Assembly (NCBI GenBank): GCA_902702965.1
Contig: CACRXP010000031.1
Span: 1,956,367-2,020,366 of the forward strand
Length of the DNA: 64,000 nt
Direction of reading: 5' to 3'
Source: Spirometra erinaceieuropaei
Lineage: Eukaryota; Platyhelminthes; Cestoda; Diphyllobothriidea; Diphyllobothriidae
Shown here: positions 1-13,212 of the stretch, piece by piece
Layout: each line of letters starts with the position of its first letter
Numbering within the stretch: the stretch's first letter is position 1
Position numbers and translations under genes: made by a program
Notes under the pieces: generated by a model
Told to the model about the DNA's origin: nothing
What the model saw: only the letters and a program-made list of their open reading frames with translations
Database searches by the model: none

Positions 1-132
1 TATAACTTATGCCAGTGGCCATATATCTTACAGTTTTGCACCCCCAAGATGACTTAGTGTAGTAGCATTATTTCAGATTGCTTTAGAATCTCCCCAAAAT
101 AAGTACTAAAGCTTTATTAATATACATCAGTG

Positions 133-552
133 CTGGTTAGAATCCAGGGCAACGGTATAGAGAAAGGGCCCAATTAACTGTCAGTAGACTGTGGATCGTG
201 CCATACGTGATTTATGGTAAAGGGGTTTTATGGGTGGGGCGGCGCGTTAGACAATAGGCTGACAGAATGAAAGAAAACACAAAAATTGACCGAATTTATT
301 CCGAAAGTCTTATCCTACGCTATTGTGCGACAACGGAAATGAGAGTAGAAATTAAACAATGAGCAAAAATACATTTCCCAAAATAACGGATTTTGAGTTA
401 AGGTGTGAGGTCGTGGGAGGTTATCGTCTTTGATATTGTAGTTTCTGCCACAGCCTGCAAATGTATGCCACGATAAAACCCCATATGACACGATCCACGG
501 TCTACTCACAGTTAAGTGGGGTCCTTCTCTATACCGTTGTCGAATCCAGTTT
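133..552. repeat. Imperfect inverted repeat, arms about 80-100 bp
   Basis: Left arm 133-232 and right arm 474-552 share AACGGTATAGAGAA, TTAACTGT, AGTAGAC-GTGGATCGTG and GGGGTTTTAT in mirror order. The left arm has about 15 extra bases. The 240-bp loop shows nothing recognisable. Resembles a non-autonomous foldback or MITE. Confidence 0.65.
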
Positions 553-560
553 TGCGCTTT

Positions 561-1679
561 GTGATAAATCACTCTATGCCTTCAAATATCGTTTAAAATA
601 CCGACTCAAAGGTTTCACATAAGAAAAGGGTATTATCGAAAAATGATGGAAGAATTCGATCGCTTCTGGCAAACCTACATGCATTCGTAATCTTATGAAG
701 GGTCTCATAATGTGTACTTCACCCATTTGGCTATGCAAAACCAATGCAATGTTTCGTCCGCTATACTGTCATACTTTGCAAAAAAAAACACTTACTAAGC
801 TTGTTGCTTCGGTTACTGGAATATGAAAATGCTGAGCGTAACTATGGAGGTTTAAACGGTTCTCCCAGTGCAAAGTGCTGATACATGCCGAAAATCCAGT
901 AAAAGTACCAAGGAATCAACCGCCGCCGCTCTCAAAGACAACACTTAAATTGGCTTTTAGAAATTCTATGAGCTCGTATTTGCGTAGTGTAGCCGGATGC
1001 GTCAAATCCGATTCGGTTTTTGCGCAAATATCCATGTAGAATACTACCCGGTTCTAATTAGTCAGTCAGTTAACTGTAATATAGGCACAAATGCTAGAAT
1101 CCCGACAACATAATGAGAAAGTAACCGGTTGAAAACTCCATAAGCGAAGTAATGTGCCGGGCAACACATTAAAGCCTCTAATTTTTCCAGTGCAGGGGGA
1201 GGTTTTACCAGAAATTACACGAGGATGTACTGGGGAACAAGATCCCTCACCGCTTAATTTGTTCTAAATTTACGACTGTAGAGGGAATTTTCTAGGGCGA
1301 CTGATAGCTTTAAAAATAACGACAACAGACTAATAGTAGTGCCAGTAATCTTAGTGGAGATTTCTCTCAGATTTAAAAGTACGACTAACAGTTTCGACTA
1401 CGCCCTCTGTTGCCAAGGCCAACATGAGAAATACGCACGAAAACTGAAACAGATGCGCCTTCTTTTTGGGCAGATGTGTCGCCAAATACAGTCGTCATCC
1501 GGTTTGAAAAAACAAACCGCCTCAGGCCTTCTCAAGTTTCACAGTCGTTCGCCCGATGAGTGTAAATGCGCCCATAAGCTGGCCAAGGTCTGGGTCAGCG
1601 TCTGCCTGGCGAGATATTGCTAAAGACCATCTGACAGAGTTTGCAGTCAGATGATGGGGAACTAAAACGGCAAGATCCC
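561..1679. other. Stretch without recognised gene
   Basis: Only short open frames (best 94 codons at 1339-1623, without motif). No repeat recognised. Confidence 0.5.
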
Positions 1680-1851
1680 ATTTCGTAGCCGTACCTGTTA
1701 GGGGTTATGGTTAGGGGTTAAGGGCTAGAGATTAAGGGTTGGGTTTAGGAGTTGGGGGTTAATGTTGGGGTTTGGGGTTAGGGGCTAGGTGTTAGAGGTT
1801 AGGTTTAGGGGTCAGGCTCGGGCTTGTCTAATGCAGGTACTGCTACGAAAT
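1680..1851. repeat. Telomere-like tract inside inverted repeats (copy 1)
   Basis: ATTTCGTAGCCGTACCTG (1680-1697) is repeated inverted at 1834-1851 with one mismatch. Between lie about 130 bp of degenerate TTAGGG-like units (TTAGGGGTTATGGTTAGGGG and variants), G-rich strand on plus. Confidence 0.72.
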
Positions 1852-1859
1852 TAGATCCG

Positions 1860-2990
1860 ACTACTAAAACTACCTCTGACGAATTAGTGGCTTTCTGTAG
1901 TCCGACCCCTTACTAACCTTCGCAATTCAGCACTGTTGTGGCTCCAGCAAACCGAGTTTTAGCATTGGCGCAAAGCTTTGTTGGAATTTTAAGGGGACCT
2001 TCATCCTGAACATTAATCCCATCGGTAATATCGATGCCCCGTTGTTGTGGCAGACTCTGGATTATGGCAAATCTGTGCGCATATGACCGAGAGCAACAGT
2101 GATTCCCATCCTTCTAGAAAGTATCCACCGCCACTTTAGAGCCCAGTACTACTTGAGTCCATTCTCGCAACTGTCATGCGAAAATAGCAAGGCGTATTCT
2201 GTAGGCCGTTGTAGAATTCATCGTATTGTTGATCTTAGACGATAGGAGTGGTCTCACAAATCAGGATAACGAGGTAGTATACGAATCCTGTCTTGATCCC
2301 GTTGACACTGATTAGCCGACCACTGACACCAGAAGCCAGTCTGAGTTTGTTTACTGAAATGCTAAGTCAGAGACAGGTGAGAAATGTCAATATCCGCGGT
2401 CAAGGCTTCGAGAGGTGGATCGGCAGATCACATGGGAAAGATCAGATGCAAGACTGTCGCTAAGTTCGGTTAAATCTGAGAAGGTTGGCAATCACTATGA
2501 AGGAGGATGAGAATTACCTTTGGCAAAACAATGTCCCTCCTTACGCTCTTCTGAAATCAGCCGGCAGTTACTCTAAAAAGCGGATTTTGCTGACGGTCAA
2601 ACCCTTTTCAATGATATGACCGAGACTGTGGTTTTGGAGGGTATATATTTGCTTGCCGAACGCTGGGCCAATATAACAAATTTACCAGTGCCTAATATCT
2701 ACATCAGCTCTCTGTCAAATCTGAGCCATGTGTCCATTGAACTAAGGGCGCTCCTGTCTTTGTCTGTTGGGATCCTGTTTTGTTCACGAGAACACTTCGG
2801 TTCAACCTGGACCGCTTCAGTGTACTTGGCGACGCAGACTTTGGCGAGCCCTGGGAAGGGTCATCTGGGGGATTGGGTTTACAACTTGCTTACCGGCCTT
2901 AATCGACACTGCAGTTAGTACGGACCTGCCCTGTCGGTAGGTTTCCCCCCCCCCCCCCGCGTCGATCACGCTTTCTCAAAGCAGTAGCAG
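1860..2990. other. Stretch without recognised gene
   Basis: A 100-codon frame at 2616-2918 has no motif or splice context. The poly-C run lies at its end. Confidence 0.5.
2945..2958. repeat. Poly-C run of 14
   Basis: Single-base run upstream of foldback copy 1; its length may be unreliable in the assembly. Confidence 0.9.
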
Positions 2991-3004
2991 ACCTACAGTG
3001 AGTA

Positions 3005-3973
3005 ACCGATCTCATGAAATGTTGGCTGAAATTCTGAAATGCGTTTTCGACTAGGAAGAAGTACTTAGGTGGGGTTGCAATATTGATTATCAGGCGGCAT
3101 AATCCTATACTATTTCAGACCCCCTGGGATGTTGGCTTTTAAATGCACTTTTTTGTCTACATCATACAAAAATCACACTCGGTAAAAAATGATTACATAA
3201 GTACCATGCATTTTTCACATTGATTTTCGATGGGGATTTGAATATATTTTATGAAAAATGCCACAAACGCAGGCTTTCTTTTACTCCTTTGATAGAAAAT
3301 CACGGTGTAGCTATAATTTCTTCCCAAAGAAAGGTTATCTTCGGTTTTAAAAAGTTTCTAATTAGGGCATTTTTTAAAACCGTGCGATGTTCATTCTTAC
3401 AGTATCGTACCTGTCCATTTACCAATGATCCTCATTAAATGTACAACGTAGTCCACATCCATTGCAGACTTTCATGAACTCTACATAGTATGTCTTTAAA
3501 TACACAGAGGAATGTATGATTTTCCTTACGCGGAAAGCGTATACCTTGTAGAGTAAAACCGCTGAATGCTAATGGAGCGGCTGATCTGGATTAAAACTTT
3601 TCCGGAATTGGGAAACTTATTCAAAACACAAAGATACACTCGCTTCGGATGTAAAATTTTAGGACAACGTGATTTTCCACCAAAATAGTAAAAGAATGCC
3701 TGCAATTGTGCATGTTTTCTACAAAATATATTAAAATTTATAAGATCATTGAAAATCAGCGATAAAGTTGCATGCTGCTTAAGTAGTCATTTTTAGCGAG
3801 TGTGATTTTTGTAGGAGGTAGACAAAAAAGTGCATTCAAAAGCCAACATCCTAGCGAGTCCGAAATATTATATGATTATGCCGCATGATAATCAATATTG
3901 CAACCCCACCTAAGTAATCCTTCCTAATCAAAAACGCATTTTAGAATTTCAGCCAGCACTTCATGAGATCGGT
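3005..3973. mobile_element. Long foldback element, copy 1
   Basis: The left arm starts ACCGATCTCATGAAATG and runs through GGTGGGGTTGCAATATTGA; the reverse complement of both occurs at 3961-3973 and near 3893-3912. Arms are several hundred bases long and more diverged than in copy 5. No transposase frame is present. Confidence 0.75.
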
Positions 3974-4519
3974 AAATTGGGAAATAACGTAATGTGCGTG
4001 GTCGTTAAACAAACGGACACCACACACGCCCGAACAGCAGTAGTTATGGGCGCTCGTGGACTCGGCGTAGCCCGATAAACGCGTGCCTCAAGTCGCATTT
4101 GTCCACAGTTCTCACCAGCAAAATATACCAGCCCGTCGGCTTTAGCGGCGGAAACGACTGCATATCCCCTTCCTAACTTGAAAATCCGCAGCATGAAAGC
4201 CAAATAGGTAGTGTTGATTTTCAATTATGATTAAAAAATTGCTCATGCTCGCTAAAGTATTAAGTGATGAGGTCAAGTATCCAAAGTACAAACGCATGCA
4301 GAAATTTTCAGTCCGATTATTTGAACTTAGTCAGGGGCTATAAGATTGCCATACAAATGGTTTTTATTAGCTTTGTCCAGAAACAAACGAAATGGCCACA
4401 TGCAAAACTACATAATTATTAAGCGTTGACAACGCTTTTTACGAATTGTCCACCACTCTTTTCAGCATCTTTCCTATGAAACATCACCATGCGACTGCCT
4501 GCGAGAGTGCCACATTAGG

Positions 4520-5005
4520 CATCAAGGTCAAAAGGTCTGCAAGCGTGTACTACGCCAGTATAGCAAACAATGGCCCTTGCAGCCTGGTATGCGCTGGCAG
4601 TTCCCTGACACTTGATTCCCTGCCGGTAGATGCGCTTGCCTTCCCCTGGGTGTATAGATGGTGGGCATGGCTGCCCAGTCATCATCCTCGTCCTTCTGAC
4701 CCCTGTTGGGGTGTTGCTGTTGTTGTTGGTGAAAAATCCTACCCAACTTTTTTTTATAGACCAGGGAGTGTGGTGGCACGCCTAGGTGCGAGTCCGGACG
4801 TGCCAGCCACCTGCGCACTCCTCCGCCTCCGGTCTTCCTAATTCTGCCTTGAAACCGGGTCCTGGTGGGGAGTGGGGAGGAGAAAGTGCGGTGGATGCTG
4901 CGCAAGTCTACTATCACTTTAAGTTAATTCACGCGCGTGTCACCGTGTCTGTTGCATCTTTCTGCATAGCACACGCTGGAGCTCGTCGGAATGGACGGTC
5001 GAACA
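4520..5005 (-). repeat. R1 repeat, copy 1
   Basis: The minus strand carries the R1 word order: TCCAGCGTGTGC, GGTGACACGCGCGTGAATTA, GATAGTAGACTTGCGCAGCA, then AAGACCGGAGGCGGAG and CTAGGCGTGCCACCA. No protein is shared between copies. The frame at 4446-4841 is accidental. Confidence 0.6.
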
Positions 5006-5049
5006 GTCGAGCATCAAGGCAAAACGTGACGATCATGTCCTGGTAACGA

Positions 5050-6190
5050 TCGGTGAACGCACTTTCAGCATGACTTGTACACCCGACCCCCGTTATTCGC
5101 AGGAGTTAGAGACCACAGCTACCCGTGAACAGTTGGAATCCGCGAATATTTGAAACCCCTCTAAAAACGCCCACAACTGCATATTTTAATGCAAAACACA
5201 CAAAACTCTCATGGGAAAACAGTTCAATGTTAGTTTAAATTCACCTTTCAATATTACCTGTAAAAAACCTTCCGTTTATAGCTACGCGTGAAAACACCTA
5301 CATGCGTTACTCTTGCCGAGACGAAAGCTAATTTAGTTATCCCTCTATTTAGGCATGCGCACTTTTTCATACAGCACCGAAGCTTTACCGTTTTCCTGTG
5401 ACGTATACAGTGTATAGGAGTAGCACTGTACAATCAGAAGTACAGGAAACAGTTAAGTACTACGCTTAAGTACTGAAATATGCATTTAAAAAATAAATAC
5501 ATGAAATAATTAGAAGTTCACGACTACGTAAATTGTACGGCTACTCGTTAGTGATAAAAGTGAATGGTGAGAATGATTCAGCTGTGCGGTCCAGTATACG
5601 ATGACATAAATATGCCCGTGCAACAAAGTAGAAGAGTTAAATCACCTTTGGGGGCACTTCTATTCCTTCTTCTTCTGCAATTCTTCAGGGGTTCCTTCAG
5701 GTCCGCTCTTCATGGAGTGGAGAAGGACGGCAAAATACTAAATCAGTTTTTTAACATAAAATGTATTTGGTCGCAAAAATAAGTGGAAATAATCAGTGAA
5801 TACTTTATATATGCTCTACGAAAAAAGAAGTCTGCGAACAACTGACTCCGCAAAATATCGGACCGCGAAAATGCGGGGTTCCACTGCATACCATAAATTA
5901 ATTAACACCAAATGTTTTTGAATTTAATGCGTGACGGGCCGAGGGCAAAGAAAATCATACGAAAGTGAGTCGGAATGGCGATGACGCATCCAGCAGCGGC
6001 AGGCATCGTAACTGACACGTGAGTAGGCGTTAGTCACTTCAAGTAAGGTCTATACATTGGCAAGTTATTTGAGACCCAATTTTCACAAGCCCATTTAAGG
6101 ACTGATGACTGGGTATTTGCATGCCAAAGACCTGTAGAAGAATTGCCTGATACGAGTGGCATCAAAATCAGTTGTGTTTTCATCTTACGA
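5050..6190. other. Stretch without recognised gene
   Basis: Nothing recognisable on either strand; short frames only. Confidence 0.5.
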
Positions 6191-6193
6191 AGC

Positions 6194-6712
6194 TTAAGTC
6201 CGTTGTCCTGAAACAGGGGTTCGATAATTCTGGAGAACAGAAACCTTGGCTGAAAAGAGAACGTGTGGGCAGTGTGGAGCTTCTGAAAAGTTTAACGTAA
6301 GCATAATATTTTCCAAGATTTTGCACTGTAGTGTTCCACCGTTATGAGGTTTTGAAGTCAGTGATAACACGTATTCAAACACTATATTCGCCTCTCTGGG
6401 AAAGGATTCACAATACCAAATAGAATGGTTAAGGTATGACAAGGATTCCCAAGAACCATTATTTTGTGAAAGGCACTGTATACTGCTTGGAAGACTGACA
6501 ACTGACGGCGTAACTCGACCCGATGCGGGTAGGTGGAGTGACTGGTCTGCGGACTGGGTTTCAGATCCAATAACCGCATGTGAACATGGCCTCCGTGGCA
6601 TCCTTAAGCACGCGAGATCCGGGCAGTTCCCCTTTTTTCTATGAATATCTGGTACATGTCTGGGGAGTATGTCATGAGTGCCACGCATAGAGTGGCCTTT
6701 TAACTGTGTCAT
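6194..6712 (-). other. Unexplained 172-codon open frame
   Basis: The longest open frame outside recognised elements in the first 18 kb. It starts MTQLKGHSMRGTHD and shows no signal peptide, membrane segment or known motif. Composition is ordinary for translated non-coding sequence, and no splice context supports it. It abuts an R1 fragment, so it may belong to an unrecognised repeat. Confidence 0.15.
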
Positions 6713-6724
6713 TCATTGGGGCAA

Positions 6725-6870
6725 AGTCCACCCCTGATTGTTCCGACTCTCTCTTGCCCCCGGCTTAAAATGGTTGAGAGAAGAAAGGACGCGGCAGATG
6801 TTGCGCATGTCTGCTATCACTGAAACTCACTTCACGTCCAAGTCATAAGCCTGCGCCCTCCTCGTTGTGG
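6725..6870 (-). repeat. R1 repeat, copy 2 (core only)
   Basis: Minus-strand core only: GTGATAGCAGACATGCGCA and a C-rich stretch after it. Diverged. Confidence 0.45.
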
Positions 6871-6879
6871 AACACACAA

Positions 6880-8590
6880 TGAACATCGTCGCATTCTATG
6901 ATTGGCAGAGTTGATTAACAATGCACGAGACGGATTTTATTTACACCACCAAACGGCGTTAGCAAAAAGCTTAGGTGCTCTAGAATGGTCATTTCTGGTG
7001 TACAGAAGGCCAGTAGCCATTAATAACACCAAGCCCATGTGCTGACACATATGAGAAGATCAGCGAAAGAGGTAAAAGCACCGAAAGAGAAGAAAATAGT
7101 GCAAGAGGAGCCTTACACACGTACCTCGGATAAGGCTCTGATGAACGTCTTAGAGTGTAGTATTGAGGCCGCAATGACTACATCAGACGTAGGCCTATAA
7201 TTAAACTACATCGCTGACACTATCAATAGGACAAGTTAAAAAGCCCAACATATCCTCTCAACTTCTAAACAGTAAACAGGGAGCACCAGATGTAAATCGC
7301 GACACATGACAACTAGCATGTTCACGTTTTGGCCTTGAAAGAATTTCGCTATCCTACAGCTTTACTTAAAAACTGAAATAAAATTACGCATAAAAGGGAA
7401 GCAGAATAGAAATATTTTCTGGTACTATTACGCCTACGCTTCTGGCGACCCTGAAGAAGTGCTACAAAGAAAGGTTTAAAAGAACGTCTGCTACTTAGTA
7501 ACGAGATTCATGAGGACCAATGAGCGGCAAACCCTTGACGACCGACACTGTTGGCGAAGTTTACACTGACGTCTGGAGACCATATTTTAGGTAGACAAAC
7601 AAACTTAAAGAGCACTCGTGCATGTGTAAGATAAAGATGCGTCATGTTACTTGCTAGACAGCTACATAACTCTCGCTTTCTGTCGCCTCCAGCCAAATAT
7701 ATAAGGCCAAATAAGTAGAAATACCGGCAATTAATGTTTTTTGGACAAAAGGAGGCAACGGTAGGGTGTGCGACCCCAAGTAACTAGAATTTGCGTGTAA
7801 ACCATGTCGTACGTTGAATGATGATGAAGGGGGTCTTGCGGGTGAGCAACACGTAGGATGGAGAGGAAGAACACAGACAAAATAGAGAAATTTCTGCCGA
7901 AAATCTTGTCATGCGTTGTCATTTGGCGAAAAAGTGAGTGAGATAATTAAAAAAATCAAAATGTAATTTTTTTAAAAAGTGACTGTCTTTGAATAAAACG
8001 CCACCGCTAAGCTTACATTTAGTCAGGAAGGCAAGGAAGTTTCAACCAATGGGAACGGTGGATGATAAATGATGTTTACAGTCGCACTGAATTTTTGTGT
8101 ATATCTTTGAGTTGCAAGCCATGTGCGGTTCTACACTCTACTGTTCCTCAAAAGGAGATCAATTTCACTCGTAGGCTGATTATCTGTAGAATGAGACATG
8201 GGACGAGATAATTGGCGTCACATTCAGTTCACTAGAGTTTTCGTGCTTGAACTCCTCACTGTAAATTCGTCGTTGATGAAGAAAATCAACTGGTATCATA
8301 TCAAATTCCTCATTTCTATATATCGGTGGCTAATCGAAAAGCACTGACTTGTCTGTACAAATAGCGATTCCCCGTTTCTCTGAATACTGATTAGTTATTC
8401 GTTAATGTGCACGAGTTGTGCAGTAAATCTTGAAGATACGTGAAATACAGGTTTTAGGAAAATGTCTACAGAAATCACACTGTAGGTTTGCTTACCAGTA
8501 CTGTTTATTTAGAGGCATTCTTGAATAGCTGAACATTTGATTAACGGTTATTGTTTGGTTGTACGGTTGATTAGCAATTCGGTCGTTGCA
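6880..8590. other. Stretch without recognised gene
   Basis: AT-rich, short frames only, no repeat recognised. Confidence 0.5.
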
Positions 8591-8599
8591 GGCGACGAA

Positions 8600-9045
8600 G
8601 GCCATCGATGTTAAATAGGACGCCACCTTGACGCACCATCCACCTCCCTCTTCGTGCACCCAAAACGGACCACGCGGTAAATGCGATGAACCAACACAGG
8701 GCGAGTTCATTTGCAGCTATAATAAATGTCAGCACGTCCAGGTACGGACCCACTCCAAGCCGTTTTGGATCCGAGTTGCTACTCTTTTTTCTTGTGTACT
8801 GTTCTGGTCAGTGTAAATTGTGGACAAAGTTGTGTAGTGACACGCCTGGGCGCGGGTCTTCATGCGTCCTCTCTTGCCTTCCTGACTCTGTCCTGACACC
8901 GGGCCCTGTTGGGGTCGGATGCGGGGGGGGGGAAGAGTGCGGCAGAAGCGACGCAAGTGTGCTATCACTATCAGCCAAATTACACGTAAATCACCGTTTC
9001 CACTCTCACTCTGCTGCTGAACGACGGCCAAACTGTCATTTCACT
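8600..9045 (-). repeat. R1 repeat, copy 3
   Basis: Minus strand: GTTTGGCCGTCG, GTGATAGCACACTTGCG, GGGCCCGGTGTCAGGACAG, then the distal part with GACATTTATTATAGC and CGCGTGGTCCG shared with copy 5. The 177-codon plus frame at 8686-9219 is an accident of this repeat. Confidence 0.6.
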
Positions 9046-9143
9046 CTTTCCTCCAAGAACACAAGCATTAGGATAGCAAGACGGACTCAGAGCCTTGTTC
9101 GCTGGCCGACGAGAATCAAGACATTTCTAAACTTAGGATCACA

Positions 9144-10131
9144 AGTAGATGGGCTCACTCATGAAATGCCAACCGAAATTGCGAAACGCGTTTTTGTTTC
9201 GAAAAGATTAATCAAGTAGTGTTGTAAAACTCATCAGTTTGCATGATAATTCTATACTATTTCAGTTGCCTCAGGATGCCGACTTTCGAATGAATTTTCT
9301 TCTGGCTGCATGTAAAAACCACACTCTGTGAAAAATTACTAATTACTCAGCATACATTTTTCCTATTGATTTTCGATGCACCTAAAAGTCTAATTGTATT
9401 TCATGGAAAACATGCATATAAATATTCATTCTTTCGCATGTGCAGTAGAAAATGACGTCTTCTTCTAACTGTATACACGAAAGATGGCCGTAATTCGGTT
9501 TTAAAAAGTTTTTCAATTCCCAAATAATTTTGAACCCGTTCTACCGTCACACTTGGATGGGGGGTTTCAAAACTACAAGCCGTATATTTATCGCGTACGG
9601 AAAACCACACATTTTTGTACAGTAGTAAAGGGAGACCATATGGGATTCATAAAATTAAGGAGTCGATTGGACCCATACTGTTAACTTTCAAGCCACATTT
9701 GTAAATGCGGAGATATGACGATTTATGGACGGCCATTTCACGGTATTTAAAAGTACCACAATTAGAAACTTTTTAAAACAGAAGTATCCCCCGCTTTCGA
9801 ATAGAAAATTAGAAGAAAACGTAATTGTCTACCGAATGAGCAAAAGAATGAATATTTTTATGCATGTTTTAAAGCACATATAAGTGAACTTTTAGGGGCA
9901 TCGAAAATCAATGAAAAACATTAGTGCTACTTAAGTCGTCGTTTTTAACAGAGTATAATTTTGCATGCAGCCGGAAGGAAGTTCATTCGAAAGCCGGCAT
10001 CCTGAGGTTACTGAAATATTATAGAATTGTGTCGCAGACTGATTAGTTTTACAACCCTGCTTAATTAATAGTTTCAAACGAAAAGGCATTTTGGGATTTC
10101 GGTTGACATTTCATGAGTGAGCCCACCTACT
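9144..10131. mobile_element. Long foldback element, copy 2
   Basis: The left arm begins GTAGATGGGCTCACTCATG and the right arm ends with the complement at 10111-10131. Inner landmarks TTGTAAAACT, GATTTTCGATG and CATGCATA occur in both arms in mirror order. The family resemblance to copies 3 and 5 is clear. Confidence 0.82.
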
Positions 10132-10139
10132 GTAGATGC

Positions 10140-11530
10140 ATCACAAAAGCCAGTCGCAGGTAAAAAGGGTATTGTGTCCACCTAACCAAGAATGCCATTA
10201 AGTCCGAAGGGCAGAATAGGCATTGCAGTCTGACGTTTGTTTTAACGGAGGACCGAGTGAACCGTTATTTTCTGCGCCTTTAAGCAGTCTCAACAAAGCC
10301 GAACATATCAGGGGAAGAACGCATTGAATTGTTGTGAGAAAAAAAGTAAAGCTCTGTGAAATTCGCACCTGCCGCAAATTTTCTTTCCTCTTTTTCTCGT
10401 CATGAAAAATATTGGAGTGAGAAGGAACGCACGGATTAAGTTCCGAAAAGAAAACAAACTCATGTATGCTTATTCAACGAAGCGTAAAAATGTTTTGGCT
10501 GTAACAGTATACACGGAGGAAGTGAACAGATGATAAGACTCATCAAAATTTACGGAGCATACTCACAGGCCGAGAGACAAATCGACGCTCACCCGAAATT
10601 GTGGATGAGGAGATATAATTACTCTCCTTTCCCCCGACGAAAAAACCCTATGAGGCAAGACCTCACTGCGTCAATGTGATTAATGTACTGACTATCACGT
10701 CCCCTCCTAAGCAAATGTTTAAACGTATTGCTATGAGATGGGCTACTGCCCAAAACAGAAGAGCCCTTCTACACATTACTGAAGTGGAAATCGGTTTGGC
10801 TTTCAGTCAATGACCGTGCTACTTCAAAGTCGTCGTGTGCAGAATATTGAAAAACGTCCCAATGCTACTATTGCAACCTCCCGAAATGTAGTCGAAATAG
10901 ATTTCCCCCGGATGAGTTATGTCCTAACCGCTGACCAGGTCCCCCTAGTTTACCTTAGCAAGGTTTTTAGCATGGCAAATTATAAATTATTCACTAAACA
11001 TTTGGACACAACGTTGGTCAGTTTACTCTTAATCCAATATACTATGGGCCAACCTGTCAGCGGTGTAACTTCTGCTTATTTGCCACTCTTCGGTAACGTT
11101 TCTCAGGGCTCCGTTTATTGATCCTCGGTATTTCGCTTGTTTCTAAACGAACTGCCCCGCGTATTCACAAATGTCTTTATCCCCTTTGATGATTATCCCT
11201 ACCTACCCCTGATCACCGTGCGTCTATCCTGGATTGCCTTCTTCGGCGAAAGGGACTTCGTTGGAGTCGTATATTCCCAATTTGGAGTCATAACTAGGGC
11301 TTGACATAGCTTCAGGAGATGAGATCACCTTCTCTGTCCCAGACCTATAAATTGCAGTTTCAGTCCAAGTGACGGCATTCGACTTTTTTTGAAGACTGCA
11401 CTGCAGGCATACAGGGAGCTCTCTTTTACAGGCTGATGCATTCGAAATCCGGCTAGGCAAATTTTCACACGGTATGCACGCCCTCGTTCGGTCGCATCGT
11501 AACCCTTAGGCAACTGACTAGCTCTCCGTA
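10140..11530. other. Stretch between foldback copies 2 and 3
   Basis: A 103-codon frame (10810-11121) has no motif. Nothing else supported. Confidence 0.5.
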
Positions 11531-11534
11531 GTTA

Positions 11535-12527
11535 AAGTAGGTAGGCTGACTCATGAAATGTCAGCCGAAATTTCAGAAGGCGTTCTCGTGTCGAAAAGAT
11601 TAATTAAATAGAGTTGTAAAACTAATCATCATGCAGCACAATTCTGTAACGATCCAGTTACCGCAGGGTACCTTCTTTCGAACGAACTTATTTCCCACTG
11701 CATGAAAAAATTACACTCTGCAAAAAATAACTACTTATGTAGCATGCGATTTTCTCATTGATTTTCGATGTCCTTGAAAATTCAGTTATATTTCTTGGAA
11801 AACATGCATGCCAGTACTCATTCTTTTACTTATTAGTTAGACAATCACGTCTTCTTCCAATTTTATCCTCGAAAAAGGAGTCTAATTTGGTTTTAAAAGA
11901 CTTTTCTAATTCCGGAATAATTTTAAACCCGACCTCCTGTTATATTTGAATTCAGGGTTTTAAAACTACAAGCCGTATATTTTCTGTGTACTGAATACCA
12001 CACATTTCTCTAGGGTATTAAGAGGAGACCATATGGGGTTCATAAAAATAAGCAGTGGATGTAAGCAATATTGTTAACTTTACAAGCCACATTGGTAAAT
12101 GCAGATACATGACGTTTTATGAACGGCCATTTCACGGCATTGAAAAATCTCACAAATATAATCTTTTTCAAAACCGAATTATACACTTCCTTCGAGTATA
12201 AATTTGAAAAAAGACGCAATTTCCCATCGAATAAATAAGAGAATGAATATTTTTATGCATTTTTTCATGAAACATAACTAAACTTTTAAGAGCATCGAAA
12301 ATCAATGAGGAAGTCGCATGCTACTGAAGTAGTCATTTTTTGCAGAGTATTGGTCTTGCATGTAGTCGGAAATAAGTTCATTCAAAAGAAGACACCCAGA
12401 GGTACTTGGATCATTATAGAATTTTGCTGGACGATGATTAATTTTACAACATTACTTAATTAATCTTTTCGAAACGAGAACATATTTCGAAATTTCGACC
12501 GACATTTCATGTTAGCTCACCTATTGT
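11535..12527. mobile_element. Long foldback element, copy 3
   Basis: The left arm begins AAGTAGGTAGGCTGACTCATG and the right arm ends with an imperfect complement before 12527. The same inner landmarks as copies 2 and 5 appear in mirror order. Confidence 0.82.
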
Positions 12528-12529
12528 AG

Positions 12530-13030
12530 AGAGTGATCTAGAGGGCACTGAAATAATTCAGGATCAAACAAGTGAGAAAGGGGATGGCCTAGTGGTCTGC
12601 CGTGTTTTAAATGTAGATCTGGGCGAAAGGCCTAGGATTGCATGATTGGCAGGAACATTTTTATGTTCATGCATTCTTTCCACACGGTCAAATCGTGTGA
12701 CTAACTGGCAAAGTAAGCTTACCGAGGATGCAGTCGATGTGCATTGTTTGTTCACATACTGGAGGGAGGATTCAGACCTTATCACAGAAACTTACCCCAC
12801 TGGAGCACACATCTCCTAGCTTACACATGAATCTATCGCACATAATGCTCATACGCGACAGGGCTGCGTCATACATTATGCATCATTCCTCCAGAAAACT
12901 TGCAATCCAGTCTGCCAGGGCCGATAGGATTGGCGTAACGTCGCATTTAAAATCATTCGTACCCCACTGAAGTGAAAATAGGTTCCTTAGTGATACATAA
13001 AATGACAATCAGGTCGTGTATGTTACGCCT
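12530..13030. other. Stretch without recognised gene
   Basis: Contains GGATGGCCTAGTGGTCTGCC near 12580, which fits an RNA polymerase III A box, but no B box follows. Confidence 0.4.
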
Positions 13031-13032
13031 GA

Positions 13033-13212
13033 CAGTTTGACCGTCGATTCCGACAATGTCCACCGTGTGCTGCACACCAAGGTGCAACAGGCACGGTGAC
13101 GTGCGCGTGAATCAGTTTAAAGTGATGGTAGAATTGCGCAGCATCTACTGTGCTCTCGTCTCCCAACTCCCCACCTGGGCCCGGTGTAAAGACAGAATCA
13201 AAAAGACCGGAG
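13033..13212 (+). repeat. R1 repeat, copy 4
   Basis: GACCGTCGATTCCGACAATG, GTGACGTGCGCGTGAATCAG, then CACCTGGGCCCGGTGT and AAAAGACCGGAGG. It lacks the distal part. Confidence 0.6.

Noticed and set aside
8686..9219. 177-codon plus-strand open frame
   Set aside because: Lies inside R1 copy 3 and is not conserved in other R1 copies; no motif.
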